35,866 nt of DNA, taken from positions 1-35,866 of the forward strand of contig NZ_JAELTO010000039.1 in the NCBI RefSeq assembly GCF_016428875.1. The letters run 5' to 3'. Of this stretch, positions 25,374 through 32,823 are shown piece after piece (the first letter of the stretch is position 1; every line of letters starts with the position of its first letter). Under the pieces are notes generated by a model. That model was given only the letters and a program-made list of their open reading frames with translations. It did not search any database and was not told the DNA's origin. The stretch is from Xylophilus sp. ASV27 (GTDB taxonomy: Bacteria; Pseudomonadota; Gammaproteobacteria; Burkholderiales; Burkholderiaceae_C). Made by a program: the position numbers and the translations under genes.

Positions 25374-25391
25374 TTCACGTTGTCACGTGAA
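25374..25391. promoter_or_regulatory. TTCACG-N6-CGTGAA palindrome upstream of acnA
   Basis: An 18-base inverted repeat with perfect 6-base arms, about 115-133 bases before the acnA start. It is a candidate regulator site; no family is assigned. The 321-base gap 25259-25579 otherwise contains the acnA leader, this palindrome, and the H-NS gene's 3' hairpins (25553-25573 and 25502-25533). I see no gene in it. Confidence 0.4.
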
Positions 25392-25496
25392 CTGCCACTT
25401 TGTGCACACCAGGCCCTTGCATCGCCGCCGCGCGCTCCACGGCCGGAACGATGGGGCAAGGCGTGGGGTTGGAAAACGGCCTGAGCACAGGCCAAT

Positions 25497-25533
25497 ATAA
25501 AAAACCCTGCAGGCCGTCAAGGCTGCAGGGTTT
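25497..25533 (-). terminator. Rho-independent terminator of the H-NS gene
   Basis: On the minus strand AAACCCTGCAG... pairs with ...CTGCAGGGTTT around the loop near 25516, followed by TTTTTTATATT. A first hairpin without a T-run, GGCACCG/CGGTGCC (25553-25573), lies between it and the stop codon. Confidence 0.88.
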
Positions 25534-25579
25534 ATGGAAAGCGCCAATCGCAGGCACCGGCCGCTACGGTGCCAGCCAT

Positions 25580-25879
25580 TCAGATGGCGTACTTGGAGCG
25601 GTCTTCGCCCTGAATCCACTTTGGCGCCTTGCCGCGGCCCGTCCAGGTGGCGCCGGTTGCCGGATCGCGGTATTTTACCGCCACCTTGCTGCCGCGGGAG
25701 GCGGATGCACGGCCCACGCGGCCGCGCGCGGGCGGGAAAACATCCTGAGCGGTGAGTCCGTACTCTTCGACAATTCGGCGCACCTGAGAGACCGCATCGG
25801 CGGTTTCACGCTGACGCGCGTCGTTGATCTGGGCTTCGAGCGCCTCGCGCTGCTTCAGCAGTTCCTTGTAGGAGGTCAT
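25580..25879 (-). CDS. H-NS family nucleoid protein
   Basis: A 99-residue protein with an N-terminal coiled coil (residues 4-40), a linker rich in Arg/Gly/Ala, and the C-terminal H-NS DNA-binding core YRDPATGATWTGRGKAPKWI at 70-89, with the minor-groove GRGKAP loop. This is the short H-NS/BpH3-like type frequent in Burkholderiales, which usually carry several paralogues; the specific paralogue cannot be named. It silences AT-rich DNA. The upstream region is AT-rich with a perfect TATAAT, consistent with strong expression and possible self-regulation. It is transcribed alone, with a strong terminator. Confidence 0.93.
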   Translation of the reverse strand: MTSYKELLKQREALEAQINDARQRETADAVSQVRRIVEEYGLTAQDVFPPARGRVGRASASRGSKVAVKYRDPATGATWTGRGKAPKWIQGEDRSKYAI

Positions 25880-25917
25880 GTGCAGATCCGTTTGCTAAGA
25901 ATTAAAAAGGTGGGGCC

Positions 25918-25945
25918 ATTATAGAGAGGCAATGGCGCAAAACAA
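25918..25945 (-). promoter_or_regulatory. Promoter of the H-NS gene
   Basis: Minus strand: a perfect -10 TATAAT at 25923-25918, 38 bases before the ATG, with TTGTTT at 25945-25940 as a weak -35 at 16-base spacing. A further inverted repeat ATATTGT-N6-ACAATAT lies upstream at 25954-25973. The AT content stands out against the GC-rich surroundings. Confidence 0.7.
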
Positions 25946-25985
25946 CGCGTTTCATATTGTTTCAAGACAATATAACGCCGCCGCA

Positions 25986-27293
25986 TTATCCAACCACCGG
26001 ATTCTCCACCGGCTGCATGGCCAATACCTTGTCAATCCGCTTCCCATCGAGATCGACGATCTCGAATATCCAGCCGGCACATTCCACCTGCTCGCCTACG
26101 GCCGGCAGATGGCCCGACTCCGACATCAACAGCCCCGCCAGCGTGTTGTAGAGATTGCGGTCCTCCCCGGGCAGCTCGCGAATGCCCAGGCGATCCTTCA
26201 GCTCGCCGATGGGCATCAGGCCATCGAGCAGCCACGAACCGTCCGCACGCTGCACCGCCCAGGCCTGGGCCTGAGCATCGGGCTTGAGCTCGCCGGTGAT
26301 GGCCTCCAGCAGGTCGCGTGGCGTCATCAGGCCCTGGACCACGCCATACTCGTCCACCACGAATACCAGACGCCCCGACTGGGCGCGGAACTGTTCCAGC
26401 AATTCCATGCCGGAAATGGTCTCCGGCACGAAGGAGGCCGGCTGCACATGGGCCTCGATCGCGCCCTCGGCATCCGGCCCCAGCGCCAGCAACTGCGCCA
26501 CGCTGATGATGCCCACCACGTCGTCGAGCGAGCCGCGGCAGACCGGATACCAGGAGTGGCTGCCCCGCTCCGGGCTCGCCCCGGCCTGGCGCAGCGCAGC
26601 GGCCACGGTCGCGGAGGCGTCCATCCAGTCGACGTCCGCGCGCGGCACCATGAGCGAGGTCAGCGGCCGGTCGTCCAGGTGAAAGACGTTCTGCACCATG
26701 CGGTGCTCGTGCTGCTCGATGATGCCGGCGTCCACCCCTTCCTCCAGGCTGGCCACGATCTCCTCCTCCGTCATCGGCCGCCCGCCGGTGGTATCGACGC
26801 GCAGCAGGCGCAGTACGGCGCGGGTGCTGAACGACAGCAGATGCACGAAGGGCTTGGCCACGCGGGCCACCCAGGTCATGGGCCGCGCGACCCAGCGCGC
26901 GACCGTCTCGGGATAGAGCTGTCCGATGCGCTTGGGCACCAGTTCGCCGAAGACGATGGTGATGAAGGTGATGAGGATCACGACGATGGCCGTGGCGCTG
27001 ATGTCCGCGGCACGCGCCGGCGCGCCGATGCTCTGCAGCAGCAGTGCCAGGTCGTCGCTGAACGCGGCCTCGCCCAGGATGCCGTTGAGCATGCCGATGG
27101 AAGTGATGCCGACCTGCACCGAGGACAGGAATTCGGTGGGGTGGTCCAGCAGGGCGATCGACGCCTGCGCCCCCTTGTCGCCCTCCTCCGCCAGCGCCAC
27201 GAGCCGAGCCCTGCGGCTCGACGCCAGCGCCAGTTCGGACATGGCGAACACGCCGTTGAGTAGGGTCAGCAGCGCGATCAGCAGGAAGTCCAT
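25986..27293 (-). CDS. CNNM / CBS / CorC-HlyC domain membrane protein (hemolysin-family)
   Basis: A 435-residue integral membrane protein. An N-terminal CNNM (DUF21) domain (about 1-190) starts MDFLLIALLTLLNGVFAMSE and includes SVQVGITSIGMLNGILGEAAF and the ITFITIVFGELVPKRIG helix. Two CBS motifs follow (LMVPRADVDWMDASATV and RLVFVVDEYGVVQGLMTPRD), then a C-terminal CorC_HlyC domain. Relatives such as YtfL, YfjD or CorC take part in magnesium or polyamine efflux; 'hemolysin' is a historic name. ATG 27293 is chosen, as the first helix begins there. It is divergent from apaH with only 23 bases between start codons. Confidence 0.9.
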   Translation of the reverse strand: MDFLLIALLTLLNGVFAMSELALASSRRARLVALAEEGDKGAQASIALLDHPTEFLSSVQVGITSIGMLNGILGEAAFSDDLALLLQSIGAPARAADISATAIVVILITFITIVFGELVPKRIGQLYPETVARWVARPMTWVARVAKPFVHLLSFSTRAVLRLLRVDTTGGRPMTEEEIVASLEEGVDAGIIEQHEHRMVQNVFHLDDRPLTSLMVPRADVDWMDASATVAAALRQAGASPERGSHSWYPVCRGSLDDVVGIISVAQLLALGPDAEGAIEAHVQPASFVPETISGMELLEQFRAQSGRLVFVVDEYGVVQGLMTPRDLLEAITGELKPDAQAQAWAVQRADGSWLLDGLMPIGELKDRLGIRELPGEDRNLYNTLAGLLMSESGHLPAVGEQVECAGWIFEIVDLDGKRIDKVLAMQPVENPVVG

Positions 27294-27316
27294 GGAGGGG
27301 GAGAGAGAATCCGGAG

Positions 27317-28162
27317 ATGGCACTTTACTGTATTGGCGACGTACAGGGCTGCGACAGCGCCCTGCAGCGCCTGCTCGACACCCTCGGCTTCTCCCCCAGC
27401 CGCGACACGCTCTACCTGCTTGGCGACATGGTCAACCGCGGCCCCGAGTCCGCTGCCGTGCTGCGCCGGCTGATGGCCTACGGCGATGCCGCGCGCTGCG
27501 TGCTCGGCAACCATGACCTGCACCTGCTGGCAGTGGCGCACGGCATCCGGCCTGCGCACCGGGCCGACACGCTGGACGCCATCCTGGCCGCACCGGACCG
27601 GGCGGCCATGCTCGACTGGCTGCGCCAGCAGCCGATGGCCCGGCGCCTTGCCCACGGCACACAGGACCTGCTGCTGGTGCATGCGGGCGTCCTGCCCGAC
27701 TGGGCCGCCGAAGACGTGATGGCGTTGGCCGCCGAGGTCGAGTCGGCGCTGCGCGGCCCCGGCCTGCCGGACTTCCTGCGCTCCATGTACGGCAACACGC
27801 CGGCGGCCTGGGACGCGCGCCTGGCCGGATCCGAGCGGCTGCGGGTCGTGGTCAACGCGCTCACGCGCCTGCGCTTCTGCACGCCCGAGGGACGCATGGA
27901 CTTCGCGGTGAAGGAAGGCGCGGCCCAGGCTCCGGCCGGGCTGCTGCCCTGGTTCGACCTGCCGCAGCGTCGCACGCGCGGCATGACGGTGGTCTTCGGG
28001 CACTGGTCCACGCTGGGCTGGCTCGAGCGGCCCGACCTGCTGTCGCTGGATACCGGCTGCGTCTGGGGCGGCTGCCTCAGCGCCGTGCGCCTGGGCGCGA
28101 CGCGCCAGGCCTGCGAACTGGTGCAGGTCAAGTGCGCGCAGGCCCAGGTTCCGGGCGGCTGA
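27317..28162 (+). CDS. apaH: Bis(5'-nucleosyl)-tetraphosphatase, symmetrical
   Basis: ApaH hydrolyses Ap4A to two ADP and removes Np4 caps from RNA. The 281-residue metallophosphatase has GDVQGC at residues 7-12, GDMVNRGP at 36-43, GNHDLHLL at 64-71, the HAG motif in LLVHAGVLPDW and the late FGHWSTLG block. These metal-binding motifs and the symmetric ApaH pattern are complete; length is near the E. coli enzyme (280). The start is ATG 27317, 23 bases from the divergent CNNM start, so its promoter must lie inside the opposite gene. It converges on rhlE with 12 bases between stops. Confidence 0.95.
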   Translation: MALYCIGDVQGCDSALQRLLDTLGFSPSRDTLYLLGDMVNRGPESAAVLRRLMAYGDAARCVLGNHDLHLLAVAHGIRPAHRADTLDAILAAPDRAAMLDWLRQQPMARRLAHGTQDLLLVHAGVLPDWAAEDVMALAAEVESALRGPGLPDFLRSMYGNTPAAWDARLAGSERLRVVVNALTRLRFCTPEGRMDFAVKEGAAQAPAGLLPWFDLPQRRTRGMTVVFGHWSTLGWLERPDLLSLDTGCVWGGCLSAVRLGATRQACELVQVKCAQAQVPGG

Positions 28163-28174
28163 ACGCGGCCGTCT

Positions 28175-29653
28175 TCAGGTGCTGGGCTCGGCCGCCTTGA
28201 ACAAGGCTGCCACCTTGCGCTTGGGCTTGATGTTGGCCGACACGCGCGGAGCGGCCTTGGCGGCGGCCTCCCAGACCGGGGCATCTTCGCGCGCGCCGGA
28301 CTCGTAGGGCCGCTCGAAGAACGGATCGCGCGGGGCCGAGGGGGCGCGCACGTAGCGCTGCTCGCGCTCGGCACGCGGCTCGCCCGAGGCCGGGCGCCGC
28401 TCCCGCTCACGCGGCTCGCGGCGGATCGCGCCCTGCGCTTCGGCGGCCTCGCCCTCACCACGGTACAGGCGGCGCCCGTCGTTGATGCGGCCGCGCGGGC
28501 GCTCGTCGTCGAACTCGATCGGCTCGATCTCGAACTTGGTCTTGATCAGCTTCTCGATGTCGGCGGCCAGGCGACCATCGTTGGGGCCGCTGCCCACGAA
28601 GCTCACGGCCAGCCCGGAGGCGCCGGCACGGCCGGTGCGGCCGATACGGTGCACGTAGTCTTCCGCGTTGAACGGGATGTCGAAGTTGAACACCGCCGGC
28701 ACGTCCTTGATGTCCAGGCCGCGCGCGGCGACGTCGGTGCACACCAGCAGGTCGACCTCACCCTTCTTGAACGCATCGAGCGCCTTCAGGCGTTCGTCCT
28801 GGCTCTTGTCGCCGTGCAGCGCCGTGGTCTTGAGGCCCTCGCGCTCCAGCGCGCGCGCCAGGCGGGCGCAGCCGAGCTTGCTGTTGACGAAGACGAAGGC
28901 CTGCTTGATGCCGCGCTGGCGCAGGATCTGGTGCAGCGCGCGGCGCTTGTCGTCGTCGCTCACGCTGAAGAAGTGCTGCTCGACCGTCGAGGCGGTGGCG
29001 TTGGAGCGCGCCACCTCGATCGTCACCGGGTCCTGCAGGTAGCTGCTGGCCAGGCGCTTGATCTCGGGCGAGAAGGTGGCCGAGAACAGCAGCGTGGTGC
29101 GGGTCTTGGGCAGGTAGGACAGGATGCGCTGCAGGTCCGGCAGGAAGCCGATGTCCAGCATGCGGTCGGCCTCGTCGAGCACCACGTACTCGACCTGGTT
29201 GAGCACGGCGTTCTTGGCCTCGATGTGGTCCAGCAGGCGGCCGGGCGTGGCCACCAGCACCTCGACGCCGCGCTTGAGCTCGGCTGTCTGCGGCTTCATG
29301 TCCATGCCCCCGAACACCACCGCGCTGCGCAGGTTGGTGTACTTGGCATAGAGCTTGACTTGCTGGGCCACCTGGTCGGCCAGCTCGCGCGTGGGCAGCA
29401 GCACCAGCGCGCGCACCGGGTGGCGCGCCGGCGAGGCCGAGGCGTTTTCGTGCTTGAGCAGGCGCTGCAGCAGCGGCAGCGAAAACGCCGCCGTCTTGCC
29501 GGTGCCGGTCTGGGCCGCGCCCATCACGTCGCGGCCCTGCAGCACCACCGGAATTGCCTGCGCCTGGATCGGCGTCATGCTTTCGTAGCCCATCTCGGCT
29601 ACGGCGCGGGCCAGCGGTTCAGCCAGCGCGAGGTTCGAAAAAGAGGTCGTCAT
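28175..29653 (-). CDS. rhlE: DEAD-box RNA helicase, RhlE type
   Basis: A 492-residue ATP-dependent RNA helicase for RNA unwinding in ribosome assembly and decay. The Q motif (SFSNLAL...GYESMTPIQAQAIP), motif I AQTGTGKT at residues 47-54, PTRELADQ, ATPGRLLD, DEAD at 160-163, SAT at 191-193, and late HRIGRTGRAG motif are all intact. The tail from about 385 is charged and Arg/Glu/Pro-rich, as in RhlE, and ends with a basic NIKPKRKVAALF stretch. The ATG at 29653 is chosen over a GTG/ATG upstream frame because the family starts at SFSNL. No operon partner: convergent with apaH, and the next gene upstream is behind a repeat. Confidence 0.92.
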   Translation of the reverse strand: MTTSFSNLALAEPLARAVAEMGYESMTPIQAQAIPVVLQGRDVMGAAQTGTGKTAAFSLPLLQRLLKHENASASPARHPVRALVLLPTRELADQVAQQVKLYAKYTNLRSAVVFGGMDMKPQTAELKRGVEVLVATPGRLLDHIEAKNAVLNQVEYVVLDEADRMLDIGFLPDLQRILSYLPKTRTTLLFSATFSPEIKRLASSYLQDPVTIEVARSNATASTVEQHFFSVSDDDKRRALHQILRQRGIKQAFVFVNSKLGCARLARALEREGLKTTALHGDKSQDERLKALDAFKKGEVDLLVCTDVAARGLDIKDVPAVFNFDIPFNAEDYVHRIGRTGRAGASGLAVSFVGSGPNDGRLAADIEKLIKTKFEIEPIEFDDERPRGRINDGRRLYRGEGEAAEAQGAIRREPRERERRPASGEPRAEREQRYVRAPSAPRDPFFERPYESGAREDAPVWEAAAKAAPRVSANIKPKRKVAALFKAAEPST

Positions 29654-29727
29654 GTAGCCCGCTATTGTCGCACCGCCGCATAAAAAGGCAGTGACCACCC
29701 TGTCCGCAGGTGTGGCGCAGGCGAAAC

Positions 29728-29786
29728 GCTATTATTTTTATAGCTATAAACCCAGGCAATATCTAGGCTAGATGCCTTTTATCTAC
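29728..29786 (+). repeat. Intergenic repeat, copy 2 (diverged)
   Basis: Core GCTATT-N6-ATAGCT...CCCAGG at 29728-29756, same spacing as the other copies, followed by a degenerate right arm (TCTAGGCT) and TTTT. It overlaps the stop codon (29783-29785) of the metallopeptidase gene, so the repeat supplies that stop and probably its terminator. Confidence 0.65.
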
Positions 29787-30664
29787 AGATTTCGCGCATT
29801 GAAGGTGTCGCAGCTGCGCATGTCGCCGCTCTGGTAGCCCGCGCCGAACCAGCGCTGGCGCTGCGCGCTGGTTCCGTGGGTGAAGCTGTCGGGCACCACG
29901 GCGCGGCCGGCCGAGCGCTGCAGGGTGTCATCGCCGATCTTCTGGGCCGCGTTCATCGCGGACTCGATGTCGCCCGGCTCCAGCCAGCGCTTGGACTGCT
30001 GCGAGTGGTAGGCCCAGACGCCGGCGAAACAGTCGGCCTGCAGCTCCACGCGCACGCTCATCGCATTGTTCTGCGCCTGGCTCAGGCGCGCGCGCATGCC
30101 GTCGACCTTGGCAGTGATGCCCAGTTCGTCCTGCACGTGGTGGCCGACCTCATGGGCGATGACGTAGGCCTGCGCGAACTCCCCCGGCGCGCCGAGCTGG
30201 TTCTTGAGCGTGTCGTAGAAGGCCAGGTCGATGTACACCTTCTTGTCGCCGGGGCAGTAGAACGGGCCCATGGCGGCCTGCCCGGTGCCGCAGGCGGTGG
30301 GCGTGGCGCCGCGGAACAGCACCAGGCGCGGCGGATGGTAGGTCGCGCCCTGGGCTTGGAACAACTGGCCCCACACCTCCTCGGTATTGCGCAGCACGGT
30401 CGAGACGAAGGCGGCCTGCTGGTCGTTCTTGGGCGGCGCGTGCGCCGGCCCCTGCTGCTGCACCTGCGGCGCGGGCGAGCCGCCGCTCAGCAGCCCGAGC
30501 ACGGTGAGCGGATTGATGCCAAAGACCCAGCCGGCCAGCAGCGCCACGGCCACGGTGCCCAGGCCGATGCCGCGCCCGCCAATGGGAAAGCCGCCGCCGA
30601 AACCGCCCCCCTGGTCCCGCCGGTCTTCCACGTTGTCCGATTGCTCGTTGCCTTCCCAGCGCAT
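29783..30664 (-). CDS. YpfJ-type neutral zinc metallopeptidase, membrane-anchored
   Basis: A 293-residue protein of the YpfJ/PF04228 family. After a charged, Gly-rich start (about 1-30) there is one membrane segment (GLGTVAVALLAGWVFGI, about 34-50), so the catalytic part faces outward. The zinc motif HEVGHH is at 171-176 (His171, Glu172, His175), with the third ligand in the VELQADCFAGVWA block; FYCPGDKKVYIDLAFY and the closing RQRWFGAGYQSGD are family signatures. Cellular substrate unknown. ATG 30664 has a GGAG site at ideal spacing; a longer frame upstream lacks it. It lies 54 bases after the aldo/keto reductase gene on the same strand. Confidence 0.9.
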   Translation of the reverse strand: MRWEGNEQSDNVEDRRDQGGGFGGGFPIGGRGIGLGTVAVALLAGWVFGINPLTVLGLLSGGSPAPQVQQQGPAHAPPKNDQQAAFVSTVLRNTEEVWGQLFQAQGATYHPPRLVLFRGATPTACGTGQAAMGPFYCPGDKKVYIDLAFYDTLKNQLGAPGEFAQAYVIAHEVGHHVQDELGITAKVDGMRARLSQAQNNAMSVRVELQADCFAGVWAYHSQQSKRWLEPGDIESAMNAAQKIGDDTLQRSAGRAVVPDSFTHGTSAQRQRWFGAGYQSGDMRSCDTFNARNL

Positions 30665-30718
30665 GGTGTTCTCCAATCCGGCGCCTGCGGCCGGCAAAGG
30701 GCAATGGTAGCCGGCCGC

Positions 30719-31726
30719 TCAGCGCGCGGCGTCGCCGAAGCGGTACTCGTGTGTAAGCGCGTCCAGCCGCGCCTTCAGGTCGGGCGCGATGGGGTAGGTG
30801 GCGGCCGCCAGCGTGTGTTCGAGCTGCTCGGGCCGGCTGGCGCCGAGCAGCGGGGCGGTCACCAGCGGGTTGGCCATGACCCAGGCGACGGCCAGCGTGG
30901 CCAGCGGCACGCCGGCTTCTGCCGCGACCTGGGACAGTTGCTGCACGGTGGCGAAGGAGCGCTCGCTCCAGTAGCGCTCCTGGTAGCGGCCGGCCGCGGT
31001 TCCGAGGGTGAAGCGGGTGCCTTCGGCGGGCGCCGAGCCCGGCCGGTGCTTGCCGGTCAGCAGGCCGCCGGCCAGTGGGTTGTAGGGAATCACGCCCAGG
31101 CCGGCCTCGGCCGCCAGCGGCAGCAGTTCGCGCTCGATCTCGCGGAACAGCAGGCTGTAGCGCGGCTGCACCGAGACGAAGCTCGCGGTGCGCAGCAACG
31201 CGGCGCGGCCCAGCGCCAGGGCCAGCCGGTAGGCGAGGAAGTTGGAGACGCCGACATAGCGCGCACGGCCCGAGCGCACGATGGTGTCGAGCGCCTCCAG
31301 CGTCTCGTCCAGCGGCGTGGCCGGGTCGTCCATGTGCAACTGGTACAGGTCGACGTAGTCGGTCCGCAGGCGGCGCAGCGAGGCGTCGATCGCATCGAGC
31401 AGGTGCTTGCGCGAGGCGCCCTGGTTCCAGTCCTGCGGGCCGACGCGGCCGACCGCCTTGGTCGCCAGCACGAACTGGCCGCGCCGCCCGGGCGCGGCGC
31501 GCAGCCAGCGGCCGAGGATTTCTTCGGTGCGCCCGACGGTGTGGAGGGTACCGCCGAGCGGGTAGACGTCGGCGGTATCGAGGAAGTTGATGCCGCCGGC
31601 GGCCGCCGTGTCCAGGATCTGCTGCGCGGCGCCCTCGTCGGTCTGCAGGCCGAAGGTCATGGTGCCCAGCGCCAGGCGGGAGACGACGAGGCCGGTGCGG
31701 CCCAGGCGGGTGGTGGGAAGCGGCAT
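30719..31726 (-). CDS. Aldo/keto reductase
   Basis: A 335-residue NAD(P)H-dependent oxidoreductase of the AKR superfamily. The catalytic tetrad is visible: Asp50 and Tyr55 in LDTADVYP, Lys90 in LATKAVG, and His131 in LYQLHMDD. The cofactor region includes VSNFLAYRLALA and APLLGASRPEQLEH near the C-terminus. Closest in type are the YajO/MocA-like oxidoreductases of broad carbonyl specificity; substrate unknown. The AGGAA site 8 bases before ATG 31726 is good. It precedes the metallopeptidase gene; co-transcription is possible but no functional link is evident. Confidence 0.92.
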   Translation of the reverse strand: MPLPTTRLGRTGLVVSRLALGTMTFGLQTDEGAAQQILDTAAAGGINFLDTADVYPLGGTLHTVGRTEEILGRWLRAAPGRRGQFVLATKAVGRVGPQDWNQGASRKHLLDAIDASLRRLRTDYVDLYQLHMDDPATPLDETLEALDTIVRSGRARYVGVSNFLAYRLALALGRAALLRTASFVSVQPRYSLLFREIERELLPLAAEAGLGVIPYNPLAGGLLTGKHRPGSAPAEGTRFTLGTAAGRYQERYWSERSFATVQQLSQVAAEAGVPLATLAVAWVMANPLVTAPLLGASRPEQLEHTLAAATYPIAPDLKARLDALTHEYRFGDAAR

Positions 31727-31786
31727 GCGGGTTTCCTCGGAAGCGTCCGGCGGCGCGGACTGAAGGGACGAAAGTCCCCTCCGATC

Positions 31787-32050
31787 CTAGCCGCTGTGGC
31801 TCTGGTACTCGCAGTCCTGGTGCAGACTGGGGCTCTTGCCCGAGCGGCACCGCGCCACCAGCGCGCAGTCGGCGCTGGCCTGGGCGGTGACCTGCGCGCC
31901 ATGGCGCGGCGCCGCGTCCTGAGCCATCAGGGTGGTGGCGCCGAACTGGATCGCGAGCACGGCGCAGACGCTGCCCGCCACGATGGCGAAGGGTACGTCG
32001 ATCAGTTGCAGCAGGCTTTTGAGGATCATGGCGAAGGATCTCGGTTGCAT
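31787..32050 (-). CDS. Small predicted membrane or exported protein, unknown
   Basis: An 87-residue open frame (or 80 residues from the ATG at 32029). It begins MQPRSFAMILKSLLQLID and has one hydrophobic stretch, PFAIVAGSVCAVLAIQF, followed by a polar part with three cysteines near the end (CALVARCRSGKSPSLHQDC). I recognise no family. Support for being real: it fills a 400-base gap between two minus-strand genes, has a membrane segment in the sensible place, and biased third-position GC. Against: no strong ribosome-binding site. The frame continues upstream into dcd, where it is a shadow. A signal anchor with an outward-facing, cysteine-containing tail is the most that can be said. Confidence 0.5.
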   Translation of the reverse strand: MQPRSFAMILKSLLQLIDVPFAIVAGSVCAVLAIQFGATTLMAQDAAPRHGAQVTAQASADCALVARCRSGKSPSLHQDCEYQSHSG

Positions 32051-32133
32051 GCCCGTGATCCTAGATTTGTAACGACCTGCACGGCCGCCGTAAACCACGT
32101 ATCCAGTTGTAGGACAACGCCCCGCGCGCGGCC

Positions 32134-32700
32134 TCAGGCGCGCGGCAGGGTCACGCCGTGCTGGCCCTGGTACTTGCCGCCGCGGTCTTTGTAGCTGGTC
32201 TCGCAGACTTCGTCGCTCTCGAAGAACAGCACCTGCGCGCAGCCCTCGCCCGCATAGATCTTGGCCGGCAGCGGGGTGGTGTTGCTGAATTCCAGCGTCA
32301 CGTAGCCTTCCCATTCGGGCTCGAAGGGCGTGACGTTGACGATGATGCCGCAGCGCGCGTAGGTGCTCTTGCCCAGGCAGATGGTGAGCACGTTGCGCGG
32401 GATGCGGAAGTACTCGACCGTGCGCGCCAGGGCGAAGCTGTTGGGCGGGATGATGCAGTGGTCGCCATGGAAGTCGACGAAGCTCTTCTCGTCGAAGTTC
32501 TTCGGGTCGACCACGGTGCTGTGGATGTTGGTGAAGACCTTGAATTCCGGCGCGCAGCGGATGTCGTAGCCGTAGCTGCTGGTGCCGTAGCTGATGATCT
32601 TCTTGCCGTCGTGCTGGCGGATCTGGCCGGGCTCGAACGGCTCGATCATGCCGTGCTGTTCGGCCATGCGGCGGATCCACTTGTCGCTTTTGATGCTCAT
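32134..32700 (-). CDS. dcd: dCTP deaminase
   Basis: Dcd deaminates dCTP to dUTP, the main route to dTTP precursors in many proteobacteria. The 188-residue trimeric-dUTPase-fold protein contains [34 protein letters not shown], the active-site strand [18 protein letters not shown] at 111-128, and Glu137 in VTLEFSN, which matches the catalytic Glu138 of E. coli. The ending GQHGVTLPR is typical. It is the monofunctional enzyme (no dUTPase fusion). The start at 32700 gives the standard [13 protein letters not shown] opening; the ribosome-binding site is weak. It lies downstream of guaD but is separated by a hairpin repeat. Confidence 0.96.
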   Translation of the reverse strand: MSIKSDKWIRRMAEQHGMIEPFEPGQIRQHDGKKIISYGTSSYGYDIRCAPEFKVFTNIHSTVVDPKNFDEKSFVDFHGDHCIIPPNSFALARTVEYFRIPRNVLTICLGKSTYARCGIIVNVTPFEPEWEGYVTLEFSNTTPLPAKIYAGEGCAQVLFFESDEVCETSYKDRGGKYQGQHGVTLPRA

Positions 32701-32752
32701 GCTGGTGTTTTCGCTGCGTGCAAAGGTGCCGGCGATTGTCGCATCGGCTCAT

Positions 32753-32810
32753 GCTATTCAAGTCATAGCATATAGCCCAGGAACCACCTGGGCTTCAGGC
32801 ACTTTTGACT
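32753..32810 (+). repeat. Intergenic repeat, copy 3, hairpin
   Basis: GCTATT-N6-ATAGCA...AGCCCAGG, 5-base loop, CCTGGGCT, then CAC and TTTT. It is the best-preserved intact copy, located 14 bases after the guaD stop and before dcd. The hairpin can form on both strands and may terminate guaD. Confidence 0.75.
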
Positions 32811-32823
32811 GCGAACGGCCGCG

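Noticed and set aside
31765-31778. GGGAC-GAAA-GTCCC hairpin upstream of the aldo/keto reductase as a terminator
   Set aside because: Five-base stem and no T-run on either strand; may be chance.
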